Shown here one piece after another: positions 25,551 through 35,638 of a DNA stretch of 39,858 nucleotides. Origin of the DNA: an uncultured Clostridia bacterium (GTDB lineage: Bacteria; Bacillota; Clostridia; Peptostreptococcales; Acidaminobacteraceae); NCBI GenBank assembly GCA_927417275.1, contig CAKMJV010000001.1, positions 1 to 39,858 on the forward strand. The letters run 5' to 3'. The notes beneath the pieces were generated by a model. That model did not search any database. It saw nothing but the letters and a program-made list of their open reading frames with translations, and was not told the DNA's origin. The first letter of the stretch is position 1; every line of letters begins with the position of its first letter. The position numbers were made by a program, and so were the translations under genes.

Positions 25551-25949
25551 TTATACCTCTTCATCTGAATCTTCCTCTGAAGACTCGATATCTTCTTCGT
25601 CGTGTTTTATATCTAAACCACTCAGAATTTCATTTATATGCATACCGTGTTCAATGCTATGATCCGGTTTGAAAATCGGTTCGGGTGTATAGTGTAATTT
25701 GAGTTTTTTTCCGATTTCTTTGCGTATAAAACCTTTTGCACTGTTGAGGCCTTCAATATGCACATCAACATTATGCTTTGGATCAAAGACACTGATATAA
25801 ATCGTCGTAAATCTCAAATCACTGGTTGTTTCCACATGTGTAATGGATGAAAGTTTGGAAACCCTAGGATCTTTTATTTCAAACATCATAATATGGCTAA
25901 CAATTTTTTTGATTTCTTCTGAAATCTTTTTGCTTCTAGCAATAGACAT
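25551..25949 (-). CDS. rbfA: 30S ribosome-binding factor A
   Basis: RbfA helps mature the 16S rRNA 5' end and is needed in the cold. The 132 residues show the KH-like fold, with RSKKISEEIKKIVSHIM at the start, DPRV and RFTTIYISVFD in the middle, FIRKEIGKKLKLHYTPEP, and a Glu/Asp/Ser-rich C-terminal tail. AAAGGTGG precedes the ATG. It lies in the infB operon. Confidence 0.95.
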   Translation of the reverse strand: MSIARSKKISEEIKKIVSHIMMFEIKDPRVSKLSSITHVETTSDLRFTTIYISVFDPKHNVDVHIEGLNSAKGFIRKEIGKKLKLHYTPEPIFKPDHSIEHGMHINEILSGLDIKHDEEDIESSEEDSDEEV

Positions 25950-25978
25950 AAAAACACCACCTTTCGCTGTCAGTCTAA

Positions 25979-28900
25979 CTAGCGTTTAACTTCTTCCATG
26001 ATAAAGGCTTCGATCTCATCCATTTCCTTTAGATCATTAAATTTCTCAACACCCATACCACATTCAAAGCCTGTTGCAACTTCTTTCGCATCGTCTTTAA
26101 AACGTTTTAAAGAATTTAACTTGCCTTCGAAGATAACGATGCCATCTCTAATAACACGTACTTGAGCATTTCGAGCAATTTTACCCGTTGTAACATAAGC
26201 ACCTGCGATGACGCCAGAAGGAATTTTAAATGTCGCACGTACTTGTGCTCTACCTAGAACAACTTCTTTATAAATTGGATCTAGCATGCCTTTCATCGCT
26301 GTTTCAACATCATTGATGGCATTATAGATAATTTGATACGTTCTGATGTCAACACCCTCTTGTTCTGCAGTCATCGAAACATTTGTAGAAGGTCTAACAT
26401 TAAATCCGATGATAATCGCGCTTGATGCAGATGCTAGAATAACATCTGATTCTGAAATGGCGCCGACATCTGCTCGTATAATATTAACGCGAACTTCTTC
26501 GTTTGATAACTTAAGAAGAGATTGTTTAATCGCTTCAACTGAACCGTGAACATCTGCTTTAATGATAATATTAAGCTCTTTCAAGCCACCCTCTTTGATT
26601 CGAGAGAAAATATCTTCAAGCGTAACACCAGGATTTTTGTTAAGTGCTTTTTCTCTAAAAGCAATTGCTTGTCTTTCAGCAATAACACGCGCAGTTCTTT
26701 CATCAGGTGTCACATAGATTTTTTCACCTGCTTGTGTCATTTCGTTAAGACCGTCGATTTCTACCGTAGTAGAAGGTCCAATTTGCTTAACTTTTTTACC
26801 TTTATCATTATACATTGCTTTTACTTTACCATGTGTCGTACCAGCAACCACTGGATCGCCAACTCTCATCGTACCTTTTTCAAGTATAATGGTAGCAACT
26901 GTTCCACGGCCTTTAACGACCTTCGCTTCGATTACTGTACCGATACCTAATCGATCTGGATTTGCCTTAAGTTCTAACACTTCAGATACAAGTAAAACCA
27001 TCTCTAATAACTTGTCTAAACCTTCGCCAGTTTTAGCAGATACAGGCACTGCGATAACATCGCCACCCCATTCTTCGATTAAAACACCACGATCTGACAA
27101 CTCTTGTTTCACACGATCTGAATTTGCATTTGGTTTATCCATCTTATTAATGGCCACGATAATAGGCACATTTGCCGCTTTACTATGGTCAATCGCCTCT
27201 ATGGTTTGTGGCATTACACCATCGTCTGCTGCAACAACTAAGATCGCAATATCCGTCACTTGTGCACCACGTGCTCTTAAAGACGTAAACGCCTCATGGC
27301 CTGGTGTATCTAAGAAAAGAATTTTTTCGCCTTTGTGCATAATTTCAGAGGCACCAATATGTTGAGTGATACCACCCGCTTCACCATCAGCAACGCCTGT
27401 ATTACGTATTGCATCAAGTAAAGACGTTTTACCGTGGTCAACGTGACCCATAACCGTTACAACTGGCGCTCTTTTCTTAAGATCTTTAGGATCATCTGGT
27501 AAGTTAAGTTCAAACTCTTCAGCATGGTCCTCTTTTTCTTCTTCCTTAACTTCCAATGTGATGTCATAATCCAAAGCAACCAAAGCGGCTGATTCGAAAT
27601 CAATTATTTTATTTAATGTCGCCATATTACCAAATGTCATTAACTTCACGATGATATCATTTGGTGATTTGTTAATGATTTCAGCAAATTCCTTTACTGT
27701 CATCTCATTTGGAACAAATATAACTTCATTTAATAAGATTTCGTCGAGTTTTTCTGACTTTTCTTTTTCAGTCTTTTCCTTATAGATACCACTTTTTTGC
27801 TTTGTGCGCTTGCCAAAGTCGAAGTTTCTTCTTGGATTCACTTCACTTACGCTAATCTCTTCTTTTAAAAGTTTCTTAGCTTTCTTTGATTTTGCTTCTA
27901 ATTTATCTGTTTCAAAAGTAGCAACAATTTTCTTCGTTTTTTTCTTTTTAGGTGTTTTCTCTTGAATTTCAGAAGTTGAGAAAGCACTTTTCATCGTAGA
28001 ATCTGTTTTCTTGCCACCATAACCTGAACCCGATGACGAATCACGGTCTTTATTATAGCCACCACCACCTGGAGTATAAGGTCTACTTCCCGTTTGTCCA
28101 GCAGGTCTATTGCCTTTATAACCGCCACCTTCTCTGTTGTAAACAGGTTTACCATCTGGACCAGTTTGTTGTGGTCTAGAATTATAAGGCGGTCTTTGTC
28201 CTCTATCACCCGTTCCACCTGTTCCACCAGTACGTGGCTCATAAGGTCTTTGTGGTTTATTCGGATCATATGGCGGTCTTGGGCGGTTTGGATCATAAGG
28301 TCTATTCGCACCCTCGCCTGTTCTTTCAGGTCGTTTAGTCGGATCATAAGGCTTATTGGGATCAAAAGGTTTATTGCCTTTATAATTTGGACTGTGACCT
28401 GTTCTTGGTGGTCTCGTATCTGAACCCGTTCTATTTTCGTAAGGTTTTCTTTCTGTGGTGCGGTTCTCATATGGCTTTCTTTCAGTTGTACGATTTTCAT
28501 ATGGCTTTTGCTCAACTGGTTTCGCCTGAGTAGTGCCCTCTACAGGTTTATTTGCATCGTTTGTTCGATTGCCTTGATATGGTTTTTTCTCACCATAAGG
28601 CGGTCTCGTATCTGTTCTATTTTGACTATTATAAGGTTTATTACGATTATCCGCCGTTTTGTTTCGAAGTCTGTTTTCTTCTTCGCGTATTTCTTTAGTC
28701 CGATCATAGATAATTTTATGGTGTTTCTCTGTAGCCGGTTTTTCTGTAGCCGGTTTCGCTTCAGTCGTCGTCGAAGGATTTGCCGCTGCTTTTGCCGCTG
28801 GAGCAGATGTTGCAGGCTTTGTGCTCGTATTTTCATTTGATGTTACTGTGCTGTCTGAAGCTTTCTTCATAAATCTTCCTTTTATCTGTTTTATTTCCGG

Positions 28901-29020
28901 TTCATCTAATGCACTCATGTGGTTCTTAACCTCATATCCAAGCGCAGTTGCAGAATCGATTACTTGCTTAGTTGTCACATTTAACTCTTTTGCCAATTCG
29001 TGTATTCGGGTTTTTGACAT
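25979..29020 (-). CDS. infB: Translation initiation factor IF-2 with a long disordered N-terminal region
   Basis: IF-2 is the GTPase that places initiator tRNA on the ribosome. The 1013 residues begin with an IF2_N module (1-50). A long low-complexity region follows (about 55-350), rich in Asn, Pro, Tyr, Arg, Gly and Thr, with repeats such as [10 protein letters not shown] (three near-copies at 172-199) and YDPNKP. A second IF2_N module lies at about 430-490. The GTPase has GHVDHGKT at 525-532, DTPGHEAF and NKMD, and domains II-IV complete the protein. GGAGGTGA lies before the ATG. The disordered insert is unusually Tyr/Asn-rich, but the catalytic part is ordinary. Confidence 0.98.
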   Translation of the reverse strand: MSKTRIHELAKELNVTTKQVIDSATALGYEVKNHMSALDEPEIKQIKGRFMKKASDSTVTSNENTSTKPATSAPAAKAAANPSTTTEAKPATEKPATEKHHKIIYDRTKEIREEENRLRNKTADNRNKPYNSQNRTDTRPPYGEKKPYQGNRTNDANKPVEGTTQAKPVEQKPYENRTTERKPYENRTTERKPYENRTGSDTRPPRTGHSPNYKGNKPFDPNKPYDPTKRPERTGEGANRPYDPNRPRPPYDPNKPQRPYEPRTGGTGGTGDRGQRPPYNSRPQQTGPDGKPVYNREGGGYKGNRPAGQTGSRPYTPGGGGYNKDRDSSSGSGYGGKKTDSTMKSAFSTSEIQEKTPKKKKTKKIVATFETDKLEAKSKKAKKLLKEEISVSEVNPRRNFDFGKRTKQKSGIYKEKTEKEKSEKLDEILLNEVIFVPNEMTVKEFAEIINKSPNDIIVKLMTFGNMATLNKIIDFESAALVALDYDITLEVKEEEKEDHAEEFELNLPDDPKDLKKRAPVVTVMGHVDHGKTSLLDAIRNTGVADGEAGGITQHIGASEIMHKGEKILFLDTPGHEAFTSLRARGAQVTDIAILVVAADDGVMPQTIEAIDHSKAANVPIIVAINKMDKPNANSDRVKQELSDRGVLIEEWGGDVIAVPVSAKTGEGLDKLLEMVLLVSEVLELKANPDRLGIGTVIEAKVVKGRGTVATIILEKGTMRVGDPVVAGTTHGKVKAMYNDKGKKVKQIGPSTTVEIDGLNEMTQAGEKIYVTPDERTARVIAERQAIAFREKALNKNPGVTLEDIFSRIKEGGLKELNIIIKADVHGSVEAIKQSLLKLSNEEVRVNIIRADVGAISESDVILASASSAIIIGFNVRPSTNVSMTAEQEGVDIRTYQIIYNAINDVETAMKGMLDPIYKEVVLGRAQVRATFKIPSGVIAGAYVTTGKIARNAQVRVIRDGIVIFEGKLNSLKRFKDDAKEVATGFECGMGVEKFNDLKEMDEIEAFIMEEVKR

Positions 29021-29034
29021 AGCTTCACCTCCGT

Positions 29035-29343
29035 TTATTGAGCGTCAATCTTTTCAATCAAAGCCCGTGAGAATTTTTTGTTTGTAACGCCGAATAATCC
29101 ATAATTGTCTTTACCAATGGCACATGATAAAGCCAACTTGTTTGAGTAAATTCTATATGTTACACCTTCAGTTTCACAAAGTTTCACCATTTTTTGTACA
29201 GTTGATTCATTCATATCTTCTGCAATGATCAGCAGTGAAATTTTTTTGCTTTTAATACCCTGTTCGCAGAGTGTTTCACCAGGTACCAATTGACCTGCTT
29301 TTCTTGCAAAACCCAAAAGTGATAAAACATTATTCATTTGCAT
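29035..29343 (-). CDS. ylxQ: YlxQ, L7Ae-family RNA-binding protein
   Basis: The 102-residue protein belongs to the L7Ae/L30e/YlxQ family of small RNA-binding proteins: [39 protein letters not shown] is typical of the N-terminal half. Bacillus YlxQ binds RNA, but its physiological role is not settled. The start overlaps the end of rnpM by 14 bp, so translation is likely coupled. It lies in the standard place between ylxR and infB. Confidence 0.93.
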   Translation of the reverse strand: MQMNNVLSLLGFARKAGQLVPGETLCEQGIKSKKISLLIIAEDMNESTVQKMVKLCETEGVTYRIYSNKLALSCAIGKDNYGLFGVTNKKFSRALIEKIDAQ

Positions 29344-29593
29344 CTAATTTTTCCTTTAACTTTTCATAAATGTCGTCCGCAATTTTTGTTTCCAAAGCGC
29401 GATTAAACGCATTTTTCTTGATGGCGAGATCGAAACAGGCTTTATCCCTGCAAATATATGCCCCTCTACCATTTGCTTTTCCTGTAAAGTCTACAGAAAC
29501 TTCATCTTCTTTATTTTTAACAACCCTGATCAATTCTTTTTTTGGCTTTTGTATGCCACAAGCAATACATTTTCTCACGGGTATCTTTTTCAT
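29330..29593 (-). CDS. rnpM: YlxR/RnpM, RNase P modulator
   Basis: The 87-residue DUF448 protein begins MKKIPVRKCIACGIQKPK, with the typical RxCIxC pair, and has GKANGRGAYICRDKAC at about residues 40-55, followed by helices with FNRAL. YlxR homologues have been reported to bind and modulate RNase P. It follows nusA by 2 bp and overlaps ylxQ, the standard nusA-ylxR-ylxQ-infB arrangement. Confidence 0.94.
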   Translation of the reverse strand: MKKIPVRKCIACGIQKPKKELIRVVKNKEDEVSVDFTGKANGRGAYICRDKACFDLAIKKNAFNRALETKIADDIYEKLKEKLDANE

Positions 29594-29595
29594 AA

Positions 29596-30735
29596 TTATT
29601 CTTCATCTCCATATACTTCTTCATATTCACCAATCTCGTGAAGATATGCAATGTATTGCGTCTCGTTCTTGATGTCGATCTTCCAACCCGTCAACTTCGC
29701 TGCGAGTCTCGCATTTTGTCCTTCTTTACCAATTGCGAGTGACAACTGGTAATCTGGAACGACGACTAAAGCAGAATTATCATCTTCGTCTACTTCTACA
29801 CGCATTACCTTTGAAGGACTTAAAGCATTAGATATTAAGATGGCTGGATTTTCATTCCATTCGATAACGTCTATCTTTTCACCTTGAAGTTCTTCTACTA
29901 TATTTTGAACACGATGACCTTTTTGACCGACGCATGCACCTACTGGATCTAGATCTGGATTTGGTGAGTACACCGCAATTTTAGTTCTTGAACCCGGTTC
30001 ACGCGAAATGCTTTTGATTTCAACTTCACCATCAAAGATTTCAGGTACTTCTAATTCGAAAAGTCTTTTTACAAGACTTGGATGGGTTCTAGAAACAAAA
30101 ATTTGTGGCCCTTTAGTCGAATTCTTAACTTCAGTGATTACCGTCTTAATGCGTTCTCCTTGAATATATTCTTCATGAGGAATTTGCTCATTGGGTTGCA
30201 TTAATGCTTCCGTTCGACCTAAACTGATGTAAACGATGCCTTTTGATACCCTGTGAATCACGCCGTTTACAATTTCAGTTTCACGGCTAGAATATTCATC
30301 ATAAATCACGCCGCGTTCAGCTTCTCTGATTTTTTGAACCACAACTTGCTTAGCCGATTGAGCCGCAATACGTCCAAAATCTCTAGGTGTCACTTTTTCT
30401 TTTACGATATCACCATTTTCATAATCGGGATTAATAAGTTTTGCTTCCTCAACTGAAATTTGAGTAATTTCATCTTCAACAGAATCAGAAACGATTCTTA
30501 CAGAATACACGTTGATCTCTCCGGTTTCACGGTTTAACTGAACTTCTGCATTATGCGTAGCGCCGAAATTGTTTTTATACGCTTTAACCACAGCATCTTC
30601 AATCACATCAAAAAGCATCTCTAAGCCAAGACCCTTTTCTTTTTCTAATTGTTCAAGCGCTAATAACAGTTCCGTTTTCTCTAATTTGTCTACTTTCTCT
30701 GCTTTTGCAGCTTTCGGTGTTTTAGTAGTTTTCAT
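29596..30735 (-). CDS. nusA: Transcription termination/antitermination factor NusA
   Basis: NusA binds RNA polymerase and modulates pausing, termination and antitermination. The 379-residue protein has an N-terminal polymerase-binding domain after a Lys/Ala-rich stretch of about 20 residues, an S1 domain near residues 150-215, and KH domains with [21 protein letters not shown] and [22 protein letters not shown]. It lacks the C-terminal acidic repeats of E. coli NusA, as is normal in Bacillota. An AGGAGGGA site precedes the ATG; rimP ends within that site. Confidence 0.97.
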   Translation of the reverse strand: MKTTKTPKAAKAEKVDKLEKTELLLALEQLEKEKGLGLEMLFDVIEDAVVKAYKNNFGATHNAEVQLNRETGEINVYSVRIVSDSVEDEITQISVEEAKLINPDYENGDIVKEKVTPRDFGRIAAQSAKQVVVQKIREAERGVIYDEYSSRETEIVNGVIHRVSKGIVYISLGRTEALMQPNEQIPHEEYIQGERIKTVITEVKNSTKGPQIFVSRTHPSLVKRLFELEVPEIFDGEVEIKSISREPGSRTKIAVYSPNPDLDPVGACVGQKGHRVQNIVEELQGEKIDVIEWNENPAILISNALSPSKVMRVEVDEDDNSALVVVPDYQLSLAIGKEGQNARLAAKLTGWKIDIKNETQYIAYLHEIGEYEEVYGDEE

Positions 30736-30737
30736 GA

Positions 30738-31214
30738 TTATCCCTCCTGTTCAAAGTCTGCAACCAACTTAGTCACAGAAACTTTACTCTTAGGAAGGTC
30801 AACTCTTCCCATGTGCTCACTGTCGATAACGATGTGATCATCAATTAGACCCACAAGTGTTCCTGTTATAGCTTTCTGACCTTCATAGGGTTGGAATAGT
30901 TTTAACAATACCTTGCGGCCAACAAATTTTTCATATTCTTTATCTTTCTTAAGAATACGTTCTACCCCAGGAGAAGTTACTTCTAAAAAATATTGTTCTT
31001 CTATTGGATCAATGCTATCTAATTTCGAATTTAAATACTGACTAACAAGTTGACAATCATCAAGTGTAACTGGCGTTTCTTTGTCAATCGTAATACGCAA
31101 GTATCGGTACGGTCCTTCTTTTACAAATTCTACATCGACGATTTCCATCTCTAATGTTTTCACGTATGGGGTTAATAGCTCTTCAACCACATCAACGACT
31201 CTTTTCTTTTTCAT
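30738..31214 (-). CDS. rimP: Ribosome maturation factor RimP
   Basis: RimP aids 30S subunit assembly. The protein has the N-terminal domain with LEMEIVDVEFVKEGPYRYLRITIDK and the family signature YFLEVTSPGVER, then an Sm-like C-terminal domain. I set the start at the ATG of MKKKRV (31214), with AAGGTG 5-6 bases upstream, giving 158 residues; the frame to 31241 has no ribosome binding site. It is the first gene after the promoter at the 3' end of polC and heads the nusA-infB operon. Confidence 0.95.
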   Translation of the reverse strand: MKKKRVVDVVEELLTPYVKTLEMEIVDVEFVKEGPYRYLRITIDKETPVTLDDCQLVSQYLNSKLDSIDPIEEQYFLEVTSPGVERILKKDKEYEKFVGRKVLLKLFQPYEGQKAITGTLVGLIDDHIVIDSEHMGRVDLPKSKVSVTKLVADFEQEG

Positions 31215-31273
31215 CTCAACACCTTCTTTCAAAAATTCCATTTATGTAAAACATATAGTCCTACTCAATAACA

Positions 31274-31295
31274 AAGAGTGGGAAAACCCACTCTT
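31274..31295 (-). terminator. Hairpin in the rimP leader
   Basis: AAGAGTGGG and CCCACTCTT pair perfectly over 9 bp around an AAAA loop. It lies about 20 bases downstream of the promoter at the polC end. Its tail on the minus strand is only moderately T-rich, so it could be a weak terminator for polC or an attenuator for the rimP operon. Confidence 0.5.
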
Positions 31296-31321
31296 GCTGT
31301 CAAAATCTTATTTACACGTCT

Positions 31322-31350
31322 ATTATAGCATAAAACCTTGTCTTATGCAA
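31322..31350 (-). promoter_or_regulatory. Promoter of the rimP-nusA-infB operon
   Basis: On the minus strand TTGCAT (31345-31350), 17 bp, then the extended -10 TGC-TATAAT (TATAAT at 31322-31327). The -35 overlaps the polC stop codon. The leader to rimP is about 100 bases. Confidence 0.7.
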
Positions 31351-34300
31351 ACGAGAATAGCGTCAACTGATTATCTTCTGGCATACGCTCAAAGCAGCCG
31401 TGGGTCTTCATTGCCTCGATTACAGTCTTTGAAACTTTGGTGATACTTTGGAAATCTTCGATGGATAAAAACTCACTGTTTGCATCCCGTGCATTTGCGA
31501 TACTTATGGCAGCGGTAGCACCTACACCTTGAAGTGCTAAAAACGGAGGCAATATTTTTCCATCAACCACTTTAAACTGTTCTGCATCTGATTGCTCTAG
31601 ATTAACCTTCATAAATGAAAAGCCTCGAGAATACATCTCATCTGCTATTTCAAGTAATCCTGCTAAATCTTGCTCTTTTTTAGTGGGTTTTTCGATGCCT
31701 TCAATTTCCTTCATTTTTTCTCTGATGACTTCACTGCCCTTACACATCAACTCTGCGTCAAAATCATCTACTTTTGTAGAAAAATAGGTGGCGTAGAAAG
31801 CCAGTGGCTGATGCACTTTAAAATAAGCGATCCGTACAGACATCATAACGTATGCAACAGCATGTGCTTTTGGGAACATATACTGTATGGTTTGACAGGA
31901 GTTAATGTACCAATCAGGGACCTGATTCGCTTTCATAACTTCGATTTCAGCCTCAGTTAAGCCCTTCCCTTTACGCACATTTTCCATGATTTTAAATGCT
32001 GTAAGTGGCTCAAGCGCCATATGAATTAGGTAATTCATAATGTCATCTCGCGTCGCGATAACTTCTTTTATCGTAACGGTGTTGTTGCGCACCAATTCTT
32101 GTGCGTTATTAATCCAAACATCCGTACCATGTGATAATCCAGAGATTCTAACGAGGTCGGAAAACGTTTGAGGATTTGTGTCTTTTAGCATTTGCCTTAC
32201 AAACTTTGTGCCAAACTCTGGAATCCCTAAACTCCCTATATCCAGCGGATATTTAGAATCTTTAATACCCAGTGTTTCAACTGACGTAAATATCTTCATC
32301 GTAGCGGGATCATCCAGTGGAATGTCAAACACATTCAAACCCGTTAACTCTTCGAGATATTTTATAATCGTCGGTACGTCATGTCCTAGGATATCCAGTT
32401 TTAAAAGTCTACCACTAATGGAATGATAATCAAAATGTGTGGTGATTACATCTGAAGTCGTATCATTTGCTGGGTACTGAATGGGGCAAAACTCATGAAT
32501 ATCTCGATCAGCTGGGACTACCATGATGCCACCTGGATGTTGACCCGAACTTCTCTTAATACCCGTCAACCCTTGTGACAACCGTTCTATCTCATAACGA
32601 TGCATATCCATTTCACGTTCTTCAAAGTACTTTCTTACGTACCCGTATGCCGTTTTATCCGCGATGGTACCGATGGTACCCGCTTTAAAAGTTTTTCCCT
32701 TTCCAAAGAGTACTTCACAGTACTTATGGGCATTTGCTTGATAAATACCTGCAAAATTTAAATCTATATCGGGTTCTTTGTCGCCATCAAAACCCAAGAA
32801 CGTTTCAAAGGGGATATCATAACCATCCTTAAAATACTTAGCACCACAGTTAGGACATATTTTGTCAGGCATATCCACACCCGAACCGTACTGTCCATCT
32901 GTTAAAAACTCAGAGTGTTTACATGTGGTACATATATAATGCGGAGGCAGTGGATTAACTTCTGTGATATCGCTCATGGTTGCTGCAAAGGATGATCCAA
33001 CAGATCCTCTTGAGCCTACCAGGAATCCATCTTCTAATGACTTGGTAACCAATTTTTGGGCGATGATGTACATAACGGCATAACCATTGCCAATAATTGA
33101 ATTCAACTCTCTTAGCAGCCTTTTTTCCACGATTTCTGGCAAGTCTTCTCCATAAATACGCTTCGCTTTTGTCATGCACATGGTTCTAAATTCTTCATCT
33201 GCACCTTCGATTACAGGCGGAAAAGTGCCCTTAGGTACAGGTAAAATCACATCACACATATCAGCGATTTTTTTAGGATTATCGATAACCACTTCTCTTG
33301 CGCGATCGCCTAAATATTTAAATTCATCAAGCATTTCATTGGTTGTTCTAAAATATAAGGGTGCCTGATTATCTGCATCGTTAAAACCATTACCTGCCAT
33401 AAGGATACGTCTATAGACTTCATCTTCTGGTTCTAAAAAGTGAACATCTGCAGTTGCAACTACTGGCTTTTCTAGCAAGTCCCCAAGTTGCAAAATCTTC
33501 TTATTTACGTGACGCAGTTCTTCTAAACTTTTCACTTTGCCAGATTCTAGCATAAAGGCATTATTTTCGATGGGTTGTATTTCTAGGTAATCATAAAAGC
33601 TTGCGATTTCTTTTATTTGATCAAAAGGCAAATTGTTCATAAAGCCTTTGTAGAGTTCACCTGCTTCGCACGCACTGCCTATTAACAAGCCCTCGCGCTT
33701 TGATCGTAACAAACGTTTAGAAATTCTCGGCTTCCGATAAAAATGGTTGATGTTTGAATCAGAAACCAACTCATATAGATTCCTTAACCCCTTTTGTGTT
33801 TGAGTGAGTATGATCACGTGATACGTCTCAAGCTGGGTATAATCGTAATGCGCCAACGCGTATTGATTAATATCCTTTAAAGTAAAAACTTCTTTCTCCT
33901 TTAATAACTCGAGGAAATGTGTAAATACTCTACCTGTGGCTTCTGCATCAGTAACGGCGCGGTGGTGATCACTTAGTACGATTTTCAAATGCTTGGTGAT
34001 GGCTTTCAAGTTGTGTTTTTTAATCTGTGTAAGCAACAGTCGACTTAATGCCAATGTATCTAGAATAATAGAATCAAATGTTAAGTGCATTTGATCACAC
34101 CAATATCGAATAAACGAACAGTCGAAACTGGCATTATGAGCGACCACAGGTAAGTGATCGACAAATGCCATAAAGCGCGGAAGTACCTCTTCTAATGTGG
34201 GTTCATTTTCAACCATTTCATCGGTTATACTTGTGAGTTCTACGATTTTCTGAGGAATAGGACGTTTTGGATTAATCAACTGGCTAAATCGATCGATTAC

Positions 34301-35617
34301 AGCGCCATTTTTTATTTTAACAGCACCGATTTCTATAATCGTATCTTTATCATATGAAAATCCCGTCGTTTCTATGTCAAACACCACGAACACATCGTCC
34401 AAAGCATAATCCGTAGCATGCTTAATCATTTCTGCTTCGTCATTAATTAGATACCCTTCAACGCCGTAGAGCACTTTTATCTTATCGCCTGCTATAGCTG
34501 CAGCATCTGGAAACGCTTGTAGAACACCATGATCTGTTATGGCGATGGCCGGATGCCCCCATTCAATCGCCGTTTGAATCATCTTTTTAACAGGTGTGAT
34601 ACCATCCATCTCACTCATGTTCGTATGAAGATGAAGCTCAACGCGTTTTTCTTTTGCATGATCTTTTCTCGTATCTTCTACCTTACCACGGTTTATAGAG
34701 GTAATCATGATGACTTGCTCTTTATCAAATTGATCAAAACGATTGGTGCCTTCTACGACATACCAAAGACCCTTTTGTAAATTTGGGACCAATTCTTCAC
34801 ATTCTTTTTTCTTTAAAAACTGCTTGCAAGCGATGGCATTAGAAAAGTCAGACAAGTACATTTTAAGTAAAAACTTGCCGCCTTTTAACTCACGTGTTTC
34901 AAAATTTACAAGTTTCCCTTGTATGGCATAGACTTCTTCTTCTTGATTGATGTCTATGATTTTAGTATGACCTTTTTTTATTTTGTTCCGAAACAGCACC
35001 AATGGATCATTTGACTTTGTTGCGCGCGAATTGTCAGTAGGTGCAGCAGACTGTCTGATGGCATCTTCATTGAACCCATTTGTGGAAGACGCAACGATAT
35101 GTTCGATTGCTTCATCTTGCAAACGATCGAAATCTTCATACCCTTGCACTTCATCCCTAAGCGACTCCGTTGTTATCTTATACTTTTTCCTGAGATTTTG
35201 TTCGCAAATTGAATGGATCATCTCTTCCGTTTTATATTGGAAAAAGGTGTTTTCGAGTCCTTTGTCTTCAAAAGTGATATGCATACCTTCTAAGGTAAAT
35301 GCAATTTTTGATTTTCGCAGAATACTGGCAACTGCCGGATTTTTTCTACGAACCACCATCAGAATATTGTCCCAGTTATCAGCGAGTTCTTCATCAGATT
35401 TTGGCGTTTCCACTTTAATGTCAAAACCACCGATAAAACTTAAATGTGATTTTAACTCCGTTTTAAACTGCATGATGTTTTGATGGGGAATTATATTCTG
35501 TGCAAACAATTCGATATTGAGAACATCTAAGTCTTTAATGTACTCTATTTTTTTTATAACGATATCATCAACCTTTAAGGCTTCTTGTATTAATTGATTA
35601 AAAGGAATTTTCTCCAT
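31343..35617 (-). CDS. polC: DNA polymerase III alpha subunit, PolC type
   Basis: PolC is the main replicative polymerase of low-GC Gram-positives. The 1424-residue protein has an N-terminal domain, an OB domain, a PHP domain with VELHLHTNMSEMDG, an inserted DEDDh proofreading exonuclease beginning FVVFDIETTGF, a Cys4 zinc finger (CTTCKHSE to CPNCGAKY) and the palm with DKEPDIDLNF, all in the usual PolC order. The start is the ATG at 35617, with AAAGGTGA 4 bases upstream; an upstream in-frame ATG at 35632 lies beside that SD. It follows ispG by about 20 bp. A DnaE-type polymerase is not in the window. Confidence 0.98.
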   Translation of the reverse strand: MEKIPFNQLIQEALKVDDIVIKKIEYIKDLDVLNIELFAQNIIPHQNIMQFKTELKSHLSFIGGFDIKVETPKSDEELADNWDNILMVVRRKNPAVASILRKSKIAFTLEGMHITFEDKGLENTFFQYKTEEMIHSICEQNLRKKYKITTESLRDEVQGYEDFDRLQDEAIEHIVASSTNGFNEDAIRQSAAPTDNSRATKSNDPLVLFRNKIKKGHTKIIDINQEEEVYAIQGKLVNFETRELKGGKFLLKMYLSDFSNAIACKQFLKKKECEELVPNLQKGLWYVVEGTNRFDQFDKEQVIMITSINRGKVEDTRKDHAKEKRVELHLHTNMSEMDGITPVKKMIQTAIEWGHPAIAITDHGVLQAFPDAAAIAGDKIKVLYGVEGYLINDEAEMIKHATDYALDDVFVVFDIETTGFSYDKDTIIEIGAVKIKNGAVIDRFSQLINPKRPIPQKIVELTSITDEMVENEPTLEEVLPRFMAFVDHLPVVAHNASFDCSFIRYWCDQMHLTFDSIILDTLALSRLLLTQIKKHNLKAITKHLKIVLSDHHRAVTDAEATGRVFTHFLELLKEKEVFTLKDINQYALAHYDYTQLETYHVIILTQTQKGLRNLYELVSDSNINHFYRKPRISKRLLRSKREGLLIGSACEAGELYKGFMNNLPFDQIKEIASFYDYLEIQPIENNAFMLESGKVKSLEELRHVNKKILQLGDLLEKPVVATADVHFLEPEDEVYRRILMAGNGFNDADNQAPLYFRTTNEMLDEFKYLGDRAREVVIDNPKKIADMCDVILPVPKGTFPPVIEGADEEFRTMCMTKAKRIYGEDLPEIVEKRLLRELNSIIGNGYAVMYIIAQKLVTKSLEDGFLVGSRGSVGSSFAATMSDITEVNPLPPHYICTTCKHSEFLTDGQYGSGVDMPDKICPNCGAKYFKDGYDIPFETFLGFDGDKEPDIDLNFAGIYQANAHKYCEVLFGKGKTFKAGTIGTIADKTAYGYVRKYFEEREMDMHRYEIERLSQGLTGIKRSSGQHPGGIMVVPADRDIHEFCPIQYPANDTTSDVITTHFDYHSISGRLLKLDILGHDVPTIIKYLEELTGLNVFDIPLDDPATMKIFTSVETLGIKDSKYPLDIGSLGIPEFGTKFVRQMLKDTNPQTFSDLVRISGLSHGTDVWINNAQELVRNNTVTIKEVIATRDDIMNYLIHMALEPLTAFKIMENVRKGKGLTEAEIEVMKANQVPDWYINSCQTIQYMFPKAHAVAYVMMSVRIAYFKVHQPLAFYATYFSTKVDDFDAELMCKGSEVIREKMKEIEGIEKPTKKEQDLAGLLEIADEMYSRGFSFMKVNLEQSDAEQFKVVDGKILPPFLALQGVGATAAISIANARDANSEFLSIEDFQSITKVSKTVIEAMKTHGCFERMPEDNQLTLFSFA

Positions 35618-35638
35618 TAAATCACCTTTCATAAAATC

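Noticed and set aside
27991..28840. Long open frames on both strands opposite and within infB (for example 27991-28515 minus, 28094-28423 and 28508-28840 plus)
   Set aside because: They arise from the repetitive, stop-poor low-complexity part of infB. They have skewed composition (Ile/Arg or Ser/Trp runs) and no ribosome binding sites.
34983..35483. 166-residue plus-strand frame antisense to polC
   Set aside because: Ser/Phe/Cys-rich shadow frame with no SD; polC is clear on the other strand.
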